The notes under the pieces: model-generated
Databases searched by the model: none
The model's input: the letters and a program-made list of their open reading frames with translations, nothing else
What the model was told of the DNA's origin: nothing
Translations under genes and position numbers: made by a program
Shown here: in pieces, positions 1-8,867 of the stretch
How positions within the stretch are numbered: position 1 is the stretch's first letter
How the letters are laid out: the number at the start of each line of letters is the position of its first letter
Source of the DNA: Legionella sp.
GTDB taxonomy: Bacteria; Pseudomonadota; Gammaproteobacteria; Legionellales; Legionellaceae
Direction: 5' to 3'
DNA: 64,000 nt
Assembly (NCBI GenBank): GCA_031291115.1
Contig: JARLJQ010000017.1
Coordinates: 1-64,000, forward strand

Positions 1-652
1 AATTAATGAAGGAGGCTGGTGTGTTTGTGCGCTATCATAAAAAATATAAAGCGACGACAAATAGCAACCACCAACTGCCTATTTTTGAGAATGTGTTAAA
101 GAGAGTGTTTTACGCACCCGAAACAAATTGTGTCTATGTCTCAGATATTACTTACATTGCGACGCAAGAGGGTTGGCTTTATCTTGCAGTAGTTATTGAT
201 TTATATTCAAGGAAAGTCGTGGGCTGGAGTATTAATTCCAGGATGGAGGCGAGTCTAGTTTGCGATGCATTAAAGATGGCAATCTGGCAGCGCAAGCCTC
301 AAGTTGGGTTTATTGTTCACTCAGATAGAGGAGCTCAATATGCCAGTAAATTATACCGAAATTTACTGGAGAAACATCAGGGTATTGGTAGTATGAGTCG
401 AAAAGGAAACTGTTGGGACAATAGCGTTGCTGAGAGTTTCTTTGGTAGTTTAAAACAAGAGCGCGTGCAATGGCGTTTTTATAAAACTAGGGATGAGGCA
501 AAACAGGATATATTAAATTATATTACTATGTTTTATAACTCAGTCCGACTGCACTCATACTTGGGATATAAAAGCCCAAATCAGTTTGAAATGCAGACGG
601 ATAAATTAGTAAGTGCAGCTTAACTGAGTGTATCAATTTACTTGACCACGTC
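1..652 (+). mobile_element. IS3-family insertion sequence, right end only
   Basis: The window opens inside an IS3-family element. The transposase orfB ends at 623, and about 30 bp of non-coding DNA follow, ending near the CA at 651-652 (ACTTGACCACGTCA). I infer this to be the right terminal inverted repeat. The left end, orfA and the target duplication lie outside the window, so the exact boundary is an estimate. The element sits directly upstream of the outer-membrane protein gene at 739. Confidence 0.7.
3..623 (+). CDS. IS3-family transposase OrfB (5' truncated by window edge)
   Basis: Catalytic half of an IS3-family transposase with an rve (retroviral integrase) core that cuts and joins DNA ends. 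The DDE triad is readable: Asp in VSDITYI, Asp in HSDRGAQYAS, and Glu in NSVAESFFGSLKQE. The C-terminal motif with YNSVRLHSYLGY and SPNQFE is typical of the family. The frame stays open to the left of the first ATG at position 6 (codon TTA at 3-5), so the protein continues beyond the window and is normally made by -1 frameshifting from orfA. No internal stop or frameshift is visible, so this half appears intact. Confidence 0.93.
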   Translation, partial: LMKEAGVFVRYHKKYKATTNSNHQLPIFENVLKRVFYAPETNCVYVSDITYIATQEGWLYLAVVIDLYSRKVVGWSINSRMEASLVCDALKMAIWQRKPQVGFIVHSDRGAQYASKLYRNLLEKHQGIGSMSRKGNCWDNSVAESFFGSLKQERVQWRFYKTRDEAKQDILNYITMFYNSVRLHSYLGYKSPNQFEMQTDKLVSAA

Positions 653-738
653 AAGATCTCTCAAGATGCGCCAAATATGGCTTTTTGGTGAACGTGGTGA
701 ATGGTTACAAAATCAATTACATAAGGAATGTGTATCAC

Positions 739-1443
739 ATGAAAGAATCTATTAAATGGACGTGTGTAATTTTGTTGACGCTACCCAGCCTCAGTTTTGC
801 TATACAAACAGGATATTATGGTGATGTAGGTGTTGGTGTGAGCGCAGGCCCTAATATTATTACGGCTCCTAGTGCAGGATTTGTCGACAGTGGTGGTACG
901 CTAACTGGAGGGATTACTGATGTATATGGACTCAATTCACGTGGGGCAGTTGGTGCGTATGCTGATCTGGGGTTCAACTTTAGATCGTTCTTTGGGATTG
1001 AAGCAAACTACACATATTGGGGACAGCAAAGTTTAAGCACATTTGCAGGCCAACTGACTACAGCGACTGGAAATATGAGTGGTAATTTAGACAGCCAGTC
1101 TGTTGGGGGCAATGTTGTTGGCTACATTCCTATCGATAATGACCGAATAAATTTATTTGCTAAACTGGGAGCTGCAGCATTGTTCTCTACATTTTCTGTT
1201 AATGATCCAGAAAATGAGATTTTCTTTAACCCAGGTAATTATTCTCAAAGCAGTACTCAAGCAGCCTTGACTTATGGCGCAGGGGTGCAATATCAATACA
1301 ACTCTAATGTTTCTGTTTTATTAAGTTGGAGTGGTATCAGCCAGTTTGATAGCACGCCGATTAGCAATCTTTTTTACAATATGGCCTCAATCGGTATACG
1401 ATACACAATACCCAATCAATTACCTGCTGTTTATCAGAAGTAG
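739..1443 (+). CDS. Outer-membrane beta-barrel protein (OmpA-like/opacity type)
   Basis: A secreted protein of about 234 residues. The start is placed at ATG 739 because a signal peptide (Lys-Glu-Ser-Ile-Lys, hydrophobic core, cleavage near SFA) begins there and AAGGA lies upstream at 722-726; an in-frame start at 685 would put an extra 18 residues before the signal. The mature part alternates Gly/aromatic strands (YYGDVGVGVSAGP, GAYADLGFNF, FFGIEANYTYWG, LTYGAGVQYQY) and ends in a strand, GIRYTIP, as in small eight-strand outer-membrane barrels. Its function is not known. It is followed 32 bp later by another secreted protein in the same direction, probably one transcript. The IS3 end lies about 90 bp upstream and may have altered its promoter. 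Confidence 0.75.
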   Translation: MKESIKWTCVILLTLPSLSFAIQTGYYGDVGVGVSAGPNIITAPSAGFVDSGGTLTGGITDVYGLNSRGAVGAYADLGFNFRSFFGIEANYTYWGQQSLSTFAGQLTTATGNMSGNLDSQSVGGNVVGYIPIDNDRINLFAKLGAAALFSTFSVNDPENEIFFNPGNYSQSSTQAALTYGAGVQYQYNSNVSVLLSWSGISQFDSTPISNLFYNMASIGIRYTIPNQLPAVYQK

Positions 1444-1475
1444 TCTGATTATATTATTATATGGAGGTAAAAATT

Positions 1476-3122
1476 GTGAAAGGACTCAACATTATATTCG
1501 GTCTTATTACGGCTTTATGTGGTAGTTTGTTTGCAGAAGCATCGTTAGCAGCTACACCACAAGTGAGAGTGATCCCGGAGGTAAAACACAGTGTCTCCAA
1601 ACCCCTAAGAGAAATGACCGATACTCAGAGATCACTAGCACAAACCCATCAGATTGCTCCTTTATACAAGGTACCGCTAAAACTAAATCCATCGTACCTT
1701 GTTCAAAAAGATGAGGCTATTCAAGCGGGAAGAGGACTGGATCTTGTGACTACTCCTGGTCTTAGTTTTCTAGGTCTTGGGGTTGGTTTTCCTGGTTTTA
1801 CGGTTAACGTTATTCCACCAGATACTAATGCATCGGTTGGACTGACTCAAATTGTCCAGTGGGTTAACAACAGTTATGTCGTATTTAATAAAGCTACAGG
1901 ACGGCGCATTCTAGGACCACTTCCTGGGAATACGCTGTGGAGTGGATTTGGTGGTCTATGTGAAACCTCCAATCGAGGAGATCCTATTGTTAAATACGAC
2001 CGAATCGCCAATCGTTGGGTGTTGACGCAATTTGCCTTTAATACAGATAATAATGACCAGAAAATTCCTCCATATTTTCAATGTATTGCTGTTTCTACAA
2101 CACCTGATGCAACGGGAACCTATAATCGCTATTCGTTTAATTTTGGTACCGATTTCAATGATTATGGAAAGCTGGGCGTATGGCCAGACGCATATTATAT
2201 GAGTTTTGTTGTATTCGGGACTGCGCCACCAGATTTTGTTACGGCTCCTTCCCAAGCGGCGGAAGCGTGTGCTTATGATCGTACTAATATGTTGGCTGGA
2301 AATGCCGCGACCATGCAATGTTCTAAACCTACACCACCAGCAGGTATATTCCTTCCTGCAGATTTAGACGGTACGACTCTTCCTCCCGTTGGTGCACCAA
2401 ACTCTTTTGTGGGTCTTTTTCAAAATGCAAATGGAGTTACCTTACAAGATAGATTAGCAATGTGGAAGTTTCATGTGGATTGGAAAAATCCCTATAACAG
2501 CCGATTCTCTGGACCTATTGCACTGATGGTAGATCCGTTTAATCCTACTGTTTGCAATGATCCAGATATGAATTGTGCTGTTCAACCAGGGACTAATGCT
2601 AATCTCGATGTACTATCGGATCGCCCCATGTATCGTTTGGCTTATCGTAATTTTGGTCGAATTCAATCCATGGTGGTTAATCATACCGTTCAAACTCCAG
2701 GTCAGATCCCTGGAATCCGTTGGTATGAAATCAGGATGAATAATCAAGGCACCGCAATTGTTTATCAACAAGGGACGTATACCCAACAAGACGGTAATGC
2801 TCGTTGGATGGGTAGTATGGCCATGGATAAAAATGGAAATATAGCCCTTGGTTACAGTGTTTCAGGACCTAATTTATTTCCATCCGTTAGATATACCGGA
2901 CGTGAATTTTATGATCCCCGTAACACAATGCGTACTGAACTTACCATCGCGAACGGCGGAGGATCTCAACTTGCTGGTAATCGTTGGGGGGATTACAGTA
3001 GTATGGCTATTGATCCAAGCGATGATTGCACATTTTGGTATACAACCGAGTATATTCAATCATCTGGGAATTACAATTGGAGCACTGTGATTGCCGCTTT
3101 TAAATTTCCAACGTGCCGATAA
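1476..3122 (+). CDS. Secreted protein of unknown function, GTG start
   Basis: About 548 residues with an N-terminal signal peptide (KGLNIIFGLITALCG, cleavage near SLAA). I place the start at GTG 1476: the earlier ATG at 1461 overlaps the Shine-Dalgarno GGAGGT at 1464-1469, which is spaced 6 nt from the GTG. The mature protein is Gly/Pro/Asn-rich with many paired aromatics (WVNNSYVVFNKATGRR, YDRIANRWVLTQF, NRWGDYSSMAIDPSDDCTFWYTTEY) and several Cys, which fits a periplasmic or extracellular beta-rich, possibly propeller-like fold. I do not recognise catalytic residues. It is probably cotranscribed with the outer-membrane protein ending 32 bp upstream. Confidence 0.7.
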   Translation: MKGLNIIFGLITALCGSLFAEASLAATPQVRVIPEVKHSVSKPLREMTDTQRSLAQTHQIAPLYKVPLKLNPSYLVQKDEAIQAGRGLDLVTTPGLSFLGLGVGFPGFTVNVIPPDTNASVGLTQIVQWVNNSYVVFNKATGRRILGPLPGNTLWSGFGGLCETSNRGDPIVKYDRIANRWVLTQFAFNTDNNDQKIPPYFQCIAVSTTPDATGTYNRYSFNFGTDFNDYGKLGVWPDAYYMSFVVFGTAPPDFVTAPSQAAEACAYDRTNMLAGNAATMQCSKPTPPAGIFLPADLDGTTLPPVGAPNSFVGLFQNANGVTLQDRLAMWKFHVDWKNPYNSRFSGPIALMVDPFNPTVCNDPDMNCAVQPGTNANLDVLSDRPMYRLAYRNFGRIQSMVVNHTVQTPGQIPGIRWYEIRMNNQGTAIVYQQGTYTQQDGNARWMGSMAMDKNGNIALGYSVSGPNLFPSVRYTGREFYDPRNTMRTELTIANGGGSQLAGNRWGDYSSMAIDPSDDCTFWYTTEYIQSSGNYNWSTVIAAFKFPTCR

Positions 3123-3129
3123 TTTTTAA

Positions 3130-3169
3130 TTCTACTGCACGCAATCATTAATGACTGCGTGCAGTAGAA
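3130..3169. terminator. Perfect 14-bp hairpin after the secreted protein gene
   Basis: Arms TTCTACTGCACGCA (3130-3143) and TGCGTGCAGTAGAA (3156-3169) are perfect inverted repeats around a 12-nt loop, starting 7 nt after the stop codon. There is no T-run after it on the plus strand (AATGCAATAGG), so it is a terminator-like or mRNA-end hairpin rather than a textbook intrinsic terminator. Confidence 0.5.
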
Positions 3170-3213
3170 ATGCAATAGGTCACCCCTCGCCCTATGTGCC
3201 GCAGCTTGTCCTT

Positions 3214-3330
3214 TCACTCTTGTGGCATACGATAAGCCTCACCAGTTATTAACATAGCCCCACGAGCATTTTTATTGGCTAGTGCCCCAATGCTGCTTTG
3301 TTATAACCACAACGATGTTTTTTTGTCAGC
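3214..3330 (-). pseudogene. Remnant of an IS110-family (IS1111-type) transposase C-terminus
   Basis: Read on the minus strand, this stretch encodes the C-terminal signature of IS110/IS1111 transposases in two frames. KKHRCGYNKAALG is read in one frame, then ALANKNARGAMLITGEAYR and a stop at 3214-3216 in the next. The junction is a single-base frameshift in a GGGG run near 3284-3287. A stop codon lies just upstream of the first segment. Nothing else of the element is visible, so it is a dead fragment. It fills most of the 335-bp gap between 3122 and 3458. Confidence 0.55.
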
Positions 3331-3457
3331 TACCTATAATTTGCTCCCCCGACGCCCGGACACACTAGCAGCGAAGACTAAATTATATCCATTTTGAACA
3401 TCACATGGTATTATGTGCTTTTTTTATACGTATTAATTACCGCAACAGGATAAACTA

Positions 3458-5284
3458 ATGTTTCAATACAATCGTTTTTGGCATTTTTGGTTCACTTTAG
3501 ATAACCGTCATTACCTAAGAACATTAGGTACAACATTAATGCTCTCACTTCTTGCTCTGGCAATCCCAGCTATTTTTTTCCCTGTACTTTGGGCTATTCC
3601 ATTTATTGGCATTGCTCTTGTTGCAGCCCCTGTCTTAATTATTACTGGAATCATTGCCACGTTTACCAAAATTTCAGATTATTTTTATAATCGCCAAAAT
3701 ATGCGTCTGTCAGAACTCAAAGAAACAACCGCTGATGAGGCATTAAAAAATGAAATTGACCTTTACTTGCAACGTCGTAAAGTAGCGCCTCAGGAATTAT
3801 TGAAGGGCTTACATTTAAACTTACCCCAAGATCATGCCCCCGAAAGTGCTCATACCACCGCCAAGAATCCATTGGTTTTAGAAGAAAATACACCATTACA
3901 AATCGCAACTGTGGAAAAAGTCTTAGGACGCCGTAATGATGCGTTTAAAACGGTCACTCCCTCTGGAACACTGTATATTAAAAAAACTGCAGCGGCAGAT
4001 ACATTATCAGAAATAGCCGCTAGGGAAATGGCGGAAATTATGGGATTTAAAGACTTGATTCCAGCCAATACTTTAAGCAAGGTTAATGTGATACAAAACC
4101 AACTCGGTCAAGTACACGCTCAATTACCCAGCGATAACCTAATGCTCTCAAGACAAAAAACAAGCAATTTCATTGATAGCGAAAATCAAGACCACGCATC
4201 GGAAAGCCAGATAAAAAACTCAGTCAAGCTACAAGATACTCTGGCCAAAGCAGTACTTAATCTTAAATCGAAAGCATTTAGTGCTCAGACCCGAGAAAAC
4301 CGTTTGGTACAATTACTCCATATCCAAAAAATAACCCCGAATACCATAGATGGTGCGCAATGGTTCAATAGTTTATTTAATATACAACCTAAAGCACTTA
4401 GTCCTTTCGAACCATCAGCAGCAGAGCAAGCTAGGCTGCATGCAAAACGCCAAGTTGCTAAGCGGCAATTGGAGCGCATTGATATAAGCTCCTTTCAGGA
4501 GAATTTTTTATTACAAGTGTTACTTGGCGCCCAGGATTGCAACCCAGGCAATACGCTTCTTATTGATGTGCCGGGCGAACCCATCAAAATGCAGAGCATT
4601 GATCATGAGCGAATCATGCCAGAAGATAATTACAACATAAGCAAAGTTATGCCAGTAGGTAATGGTACTAAAGCTCCAGTGGAAAAAGCCATTGAGAATG
4701 TGTTTCCCATCAGAGTATGGTTGGCGGGACTGCCGCAAGCAGAAGTACCCTTTTCTAAAGAGTTTATTAAACACGTATTGGACTCATTAAATCCACAACG
4801 TTTATTGGCCTACCATAAGCAAAAAAATCTCTTTTCGCAGACTGCCGTAGGCGCTCAATTAGATAGAGTACTCTTAATTAAACAGCTATTTGCTGAAGAA
4901 TATAAAAAAGACATCGTTACCTTAACGCCTAAAGAATTATTTTTAAAATTTGTACATAATCACCCCTCTTATGGCTTGCTAAAAGATAACCTGGAATTAC
5001 ATGATATCTTTGTTTTTAATCTATTAGGCATGATTCCAACAGACGCCGATTACAGTTTATTAAGACACCCATTACAATGGTTGCCCATAACAAAAGCAGG
5101 TGTAGAGGCCGTTATGAATCAATCAAAAGGAAAGCTGCAACCGTTTTCAACCCAATCTTTTACTGACCCAGGCTCACATAAATTCCTATTTTTTGCTACA
5201 TCCCAAACTCAAAAATTGCTGCAGACCGCGAATGGAGAATCTATACAAATTATAGAGGAAGCCGCAAAAAATCTTCGCGCCTAA
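3458..5284 (+). CDS. Membrane protein with PI3/PI4-kinase-like catalytic pattern; candidate Dot/Icm effector
   Basis: 608 residues. Residues 24-70 are strongly hydrophobic and could form a two-helix membrane hairpin. Residues 80-135 are polar and helical. Residues about 145-400 carry an ordered kinase-like set: a small glycine turn followed by Lys175/Lys176 (TPSGTLYIKK), a helix with Glu185/Glu190 (SEIAAREMAE), Asp360 and Asn365 in LLGAQDCNPGNTLL, and Asp382 in QSIDHERIMP. In PI3/PI4-kinases, actin-fragmin kinase and HipA-like kinases the corresponding elements are the ATP Lys, the helix C Glu, a D-x4-N catalytic loop and a metal-binding Asp-His pair. The usual His after the catalytic Asp is Cys361 here. 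The C-terminal 200 residues are helical and unassigned. It is a single gene with no operon partner. The fold is inferred from motif order only; substrate and translocation are unknown. Confidence 0.6.
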   Translation: MFQYNRFWHFWFTLDNRHYLRTLGTTLMLSLLALAIPAIFFPVLWAIPFIGIALVAAPVLIITGIIATFTKISDYFYNRQNMRLSELKETTADEALKNEIDLYLQRRKVAPQELLKGLHLNLPQDHAPESAHTTAKNPLVLEENTPLQIATVEKVLGRRNDAFKTVTPSGTLYIKKTAAADTLSEIAAREMAEIMGFKDLIPANTLSKVNVIQNQLGQVHAQLPSDNLMLSRQKTSNFIDSENQDHASESQIKNSVKLQDTLAKAVLNLKSKAFSAQTRENRLVQLLHIQKITPNTIDGAQWFNSLFNIQPKALSPFEPSAAEQARLHAKRQVAKRQLERIDISSFQENFLLQVLLGAQDCNPGNTLLIDVPGEPIKMQSIDHERIMPEDNYNISKVMPVGNGTKAPVEKAIENVFPIRVWLAGLPQAEVPFSKEFIKHVLDSLNPQRLLAYHKQKNLFSQTAVGAQLDRVLLIKQLFAEEYKKDIVTLTPKELFLKFVHNHPSYGLLKDNLELHDIFVFNLLGMIPTDADYSLLRHPLQWLPITKAGVEAVMNQSKGKLQPFSTQSFTDPGSHKFLFFATSQTQKLLQTANGESIQIIEEAAKNLRA

Positions 5285-5295
5285 ACGGTCCATAT

Positions 5296-5325
5296 AGCCT
5301 GAAAGAGTAGTATCTTTTTCAGGCT
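5296..5325 (+). terminator. Terminator-like hairpin after the kinase-like gene
   Basis: AGCCTGAAAGA and TCTTTTTCAGGCT form an imperfect stem starting 12 nt after the stop codon. The T-rich segment lies in the right arm rather than after it. Confidence 0.45.
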
Positions 5326-5414
5326 AATACCTGCTTAAATAATAAAAAATAAAATTAAAACAACTTTCTTTGCTCAAATTCCCCGTGTAATCCGCATAAT
5401 TTCTACCAAAGCGC

Positions 5415-5443
5415 TTAGAATAATTGTAAAAAAAGTGTATAAT
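5415..5443 (+). promoter_or_regulatory. Likely sigma-70 promoter of mnmG
   Basis: A perfect -10 hexamer TATAAT (5438-5443) lies 32 bp before the mnmG ATG, with a weak -35 TTAGAA (5415-5420) at 17-bp spacing. The surrounding DNA is AT-rich. The -35 matches only half the consensus, so the assignment rests mainly on the -10. Confidence 0.45.
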
Positions 5444-5475
5444 TGCTCTTTTTGTTACACAATTAATTATCCAAT

Positions 5476-7350
5476 ATGAATCTTGAAAAATTATATGATG
5501 TTATTGTAGTTGGTGGCGGACATGCGGGCACCGAAGCAGCCCTTGCCGCAGCCCGTATGGGTGCGCAGACTTTATTGCTGACGCATAATATGGATTTATT
5601 AGGACAAATGTCCTGCAATCCAGCCATTGGTGGAATCGGTAAAGGCCATTTGGTTAAAGAAATTGATGCCTTGGATGGTGCCATGGCGAAAGCTGCGGAT
5701 AAAGCCGGCATTCAATTTCGTACGCTTAATGCGTCCAAAGGCCCTGCAGTTCGTGCCACACGTGCGCAAGCAGACCGTGTGCTTTACCGCCAGGCTATCA
5801 GAGAACAATTGCAATCCCAACCTAATTTGACCTTATTTCAACAAGCCGTTGATGATTTAGTTATTGAAGGTGGCCGTATAAGCGGTGTAGTGACGCAAAT
5901 GGGTTATACCTTACGTGCTCGCGCGGTCGTTCTGACTGTCGGTACGTTTTTAGGTGGAAAGATACATGTCGGCATGAGCCAATTTTCTGGTGGACGCGCT
6001 GGCGATCCTCCTGCTATTGCCTTGGCACACAGCTTACGCGAGCTGGATTTACCTGTTGGCCGTTTAAAAACAGGAACGCCTCCACGTATCGACCGACGCT
6101 CCCTGGATTACAGCCAAATGCAAGCGCAGCCTGGTGACACACCAATCCCTGTATTTTCTTATTTAGGCAAAGTCAGCGATCATCCAGAGCAAGTTTCCTG
6201 CCATATCACTCATACGACAGAAGCCACTCATGACATTATTCGCAACAACCTGCATCAATCACCGATGTATGCTGGCGTCATTGAAGGGATTGGACCGCGT
6301 TATTGTCCGTCAATTGAAGATAAAGTCGTGCGTTTTGCTGATAAACTATCGCATCAAATCTTTGTAGAGCCTGAGGGCTTAACCACTGAAGAAATTTACC
6401 CTAATGGCATTTCTACAAGCCTTCCTTTTGACGTACAAATTCAATTTGTACGCACCATTAAAGGCTTTGAAAACGCTCACATTACCCGCCCGGGCTACGC
6501 GATTGAATACGATTATTTTGACCCGCGCGGACTGACTGCATTTTTGCAAACCAAGTCGATTCCCAATTTATTCTTTGCCGGACAAATTAACGGAACTACA
6601 GGTTATGAAGAAGCAGCAGCACAAGGCATCATCGCCGGCATGAATGCCGCCTTGCAAGTTCAAGACAAAGAATTATGGTGTCCTCGTCGTGATGAGGCTT
6701 ATATTGGTGTCTTGATTGATGATTTAATTACTTGCGGTACTCAAGAACCCTATAGAATGTTTACCTCACGTGCCGAATACCGATTATTGCTCCGTGAAGA
6801 CAATGCAGACTTACGTTTAACTGCCAAAGGTCGTGAATTGGGTATGGTCAGTGATGCACGTTGGCAGCAATTTTCTGAAAAACGTGAAGCCATCGAAAAG
6901 ACTCAAGCCTTATTACATAATACCTGGGTTCGCGTAGGCCATAACGAGGTGTTTAAAGACATTCTCGAAAAACCCATGCAGCACGATAATAGAGCATCCG
7001 AATTCTTAAAGCGCCCTGAAATTAATTACCAACATTTATTAATGCTTGATGATCTGGAGCTGCCGGAACTGCCAGCTGAAGTCAGTGAGCAAATCGAAAT
7101 CCAAAATAAATACGCCGGTTACATTGAGCGTCAGCACCAAGACATTGAAAAAATGCGCAAGCAAGAAAACACCATCTTACCTGAGTCGCTAAACTACGGC
7201 GAAGTAACGGGCTTATCCAATGAAGCAATCCAAAAGCTTACCAAGATAAGACCAGCTACACTGGCACAAGCGGGACGTATTTCAGGAATAACTCCTGCTG
7301 CGTTATCTCTATTATTAGTACATATAAAAAAACAACGGCTTGAAGCATGA
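5476..7350 (+). CDS. mnmG: tRNA uridine-5-carboxymethylaminomethyl modification enzyme MnmG (GidA)
   Basis: 624 residues, the usual length. With MnmE it installs the cmnm5 group on U34 of several tRNAs, using FAD and methylene-tetrahydrofolate. The FAD-binding motif GGGHAG is at residues 13-18, followed by the conserved [13 protein letters not shown], the GGRAGDPPA loop, the Cys-containing [13 protein letters not shown] signature near residue 280, and the helical C-terminal MnmE-binding region. Its ATG overlaps nothing upstream; its stop overlaps the rsmG start by 4 nt, so the two are translationally coupled. No anomaly seen. Confidence 0.97.
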   Translation: MNLEKLYDVIVVGGGHAGTEAALAAARMGAQTLLLTHNMDLLGQMSCNPAIGGIGKGHLVKEIDALDGAMAKAADKAGIQFRTLNASKGPAVRATRAQADRVLYRQAIREQLQSQPNLTLFQQAVDDLVIEGGRISGVVTQMGYTLRARAVVLTVGTFLGGKIHVGMSQFSGGRAGDPPAIALAHSLRELDLPVGRLKTGTPPRIDRRSLDYSQMQAQPGDTPIPVFSYLGKVSDHPEQVSCHITHTTEATHDIIRNNLHQSPMYAGVIEGIGPRYCPSIEDKVVRFADKLSHQIFVEPEGLTTEEIYPNGISTSLPFDVQIQFVRTIKGFENAHITRPGYAIEYDYFDPRGLTAFLQTKSIPNLFFAGQINGTTGYEEAAAQGIIAGMNAALQVQDKELWCPRRDEAYIGVLIDDLITCGTQEPYRMFTSRAEYRLLLREDNADLRLTAKGRELGMVSDARWQQFSEKREAIEKTQALLHNTWVRVGHNEVFKDILEKPMQHDNRASEFLKRPEINYQHLLMLDDLELPELPAEVSEQIEIQNKYAGYIERQHQDIEKMRKQENTILPESLNYGEVTGLSNEAIQKLTKIRPATLAQAGRISGITPAALSLLLVHIKKQRLEA

Positions 7351-7979
7351 CCGACAATGTGGATATAAAATTGCTGCTCGAGCAAGGGCTCGAGCAATTT
7401 GCTCTTAATTCGTTTAGCGCCCCATTATTAGATTATTTATTCTTACTTAAAAAGTGGAATTTAGCATATAATCTAACCGCTGTTCGCGATCTGGAATCCA
7501 TGGTTGGCAAACACATCTTAGACAGTGTTGCGATTTTGCCTTGGCTTAAAGGCGAGCGAATAATTGACGTGGGAACAGGTGCAGGTTTACCCGGAATTCC
7601 ACTGGCAATTGCTCATCCTGAAAAGAGTTTTGTATTATTAGACTCCAATGGTAAAAAAACGCGCTTTCTTAATGAGGTAAAGCGGCAGTTAGGCTTAAAA
7701 AATCTTGAAATAGTACAATTTAGAGTCGAGAACTACCGCCCGGCTCAAGGTTTTGATACAGTAATAAGTCGAGCGTTTAGCAGTCTTGCCCAAATGGTTC
7801 AATGGACAGAGCACCTAGTTGCCGAAGATGGAATATGGCTGGCAATGAAGGGGCGTTATCCTGAAGCCGAACTGCTCGAAATAAAGCAAAACTACAAAGT
7901 AGAACCCTATACTTTTGAAGGTGTTGATGGGGAACGCTGTTGTGTTCTTATAGAAAACAGCACGAGTTCATCGAACTAA
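7347..7979 (+). CDS. rsmG: 16S rRNA (guanine527-N7)-methyltransferase RsmG (GidB)
   Basis: 210 residues. SAM-dependent methyltransferase for G527 of 16S rRNA. The SAM motif [13 protein letters not shown] is at residues about 74-85, preceded by the family's YNLTAV and HILDS segments and followed by the SRAFSSL motif. It starts inside the mnmG stop (ATGA). The mnmG-rsmG-parA-parB order matches the origin-proximal cluster of many proteobacteria. Confidence 0.96.
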   Translation: MTDNVDIKLLLEQGLEQFALNSFSAPLLDYLFLLKKWNLAYNLTAVRDLESMVGKHILDSVAILPWLKGERIIDVGTGAGLPGIPLAIAHPEKSFVLLDSNGKKTRFLNEVKRQLGLKNLEIVQFRVENYRPAQGFDTVISRAFSSLAQMVQWTEHLVAEDGIWLAMKGRYPEAELLEIKQNYKVEPYTFEGVDGERCCVLIENSTSSSN

Positions 7980-8085
7980 CCCAGAATATATAATATATAT
8001 TGGTGAACGGCCTGATTTATTTGCGAATAAACCACGCAGAAGATGACCGCTTTCTAAAATAAGGCTCTTAAAGAAGGAATTAATC

Positions 8086-8856
8086 ATGGCGAAAGTCATA
8101 GCCATTGCCAATCAAAAAGGCGGAGTAGGCAAAACCACTACTGCCATTAATTTAGCTGCATCCCTGGCTGCCAATCGCCTACATGTTTTATTAATCGATT
8201 TGGATCCACAAGGTAATGCAACCATGGGAAGTGGTGTTGATAAGAATCAACTGGTCCACACCACCAATGACGTTTTACTGCATGATTGCCTTGCAGAACA
8301 AGCATGCCTGACCACAACCTGTGGTTATGATTTGCTGCCTGGTAATGATGATTTAACAGTAGCCGAAGTCAGCCTGATGGAACGCAACCATCGTGAAACC
8401 TTTTTATATAAAGCCTTACATCCCATACAAAGCAGATACGACTACATTCTGATTGACTGTCCTCCTGCATTAAACACGTTGACGATTAATGCCTTTGTCG
8501 CTGCAGACTCCGTACTTATTCCTATGCAATGTGAATATTATGCCTTAGAAGGTTTGGCGGCACTACTTTCAACGATTGAACAAGTTAGAGCCTCAGTAAA
8601 CCCTCGCCTGATTCTCGAGGGTGTATTACGAACCATGTATGATGCGCGCAACCGTTTGTGTTCCGATGTATCCAAACAATTAATCGAACACTTTCCCGCG
8701 AAGGTTTATAGAACTGTAGTGCCACGTAATGTCAGACTTGCCGAAGCACCAAGTCATGGCATGCCAGCATTACAGTATGACAAAACATCACCCGGTGCAG
8801 CAGCCTATATGGTACTGGCTTCCGAGCTGATGAATAAACAGAAAGTAACGGGATAA
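8086..8856 (+). CDS. parA: Chromosome partitioning ATPase ParA (Soj)
   Basis: 256 residues. Walker-type ATPase that binds the nucleoid and moves ParB-parS complexes. The deviant Walker A motif KGGVGKTTT is at residues 11-19, Walker A' is LLIDLDPQGNAT, and Walker B is YILIDCPPAL. A clear Shine-Dalgarno (AAGGA) precedes the ATG. parB starts 12 nt after the stop. The short form without an N-terminal HTH domain is the chromosomal type. Confidence 0.96.
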   Translation: MAKVIAIANQKGGVGKTTTAINLAASLAANRLHVLLIDLDPQGNATMGSGVDKNQLVHTTNDVLLHDCLAEQACLTTTCGYDLLPGNDDLTVAEVSLMERNHRETFLYKALHPIQSRYDYILIDCPPALNTLTINAFVAADSVLIPMQCEYYALEGLAALLSTIEQVRASVNPRLILEGVLRTMYDARNRLCSDVSKQLIEHFPAKVYRTVVPRNVRLAEAPSHGMPALQYDKTSPGAAAYMVLASELMNKQKVTG

Positions 8857-8867
8857 ATGAGGTATTT

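Noticed and set aside
5284-5476. Possible replication origin upstream of mnmG
   Set aside because: This is a common origin location, but only weak DnaA-box-like sequences (TGTTACACA, TTATCCAAT) were seen, with no cluster and no dnaA/dnaN nearby.
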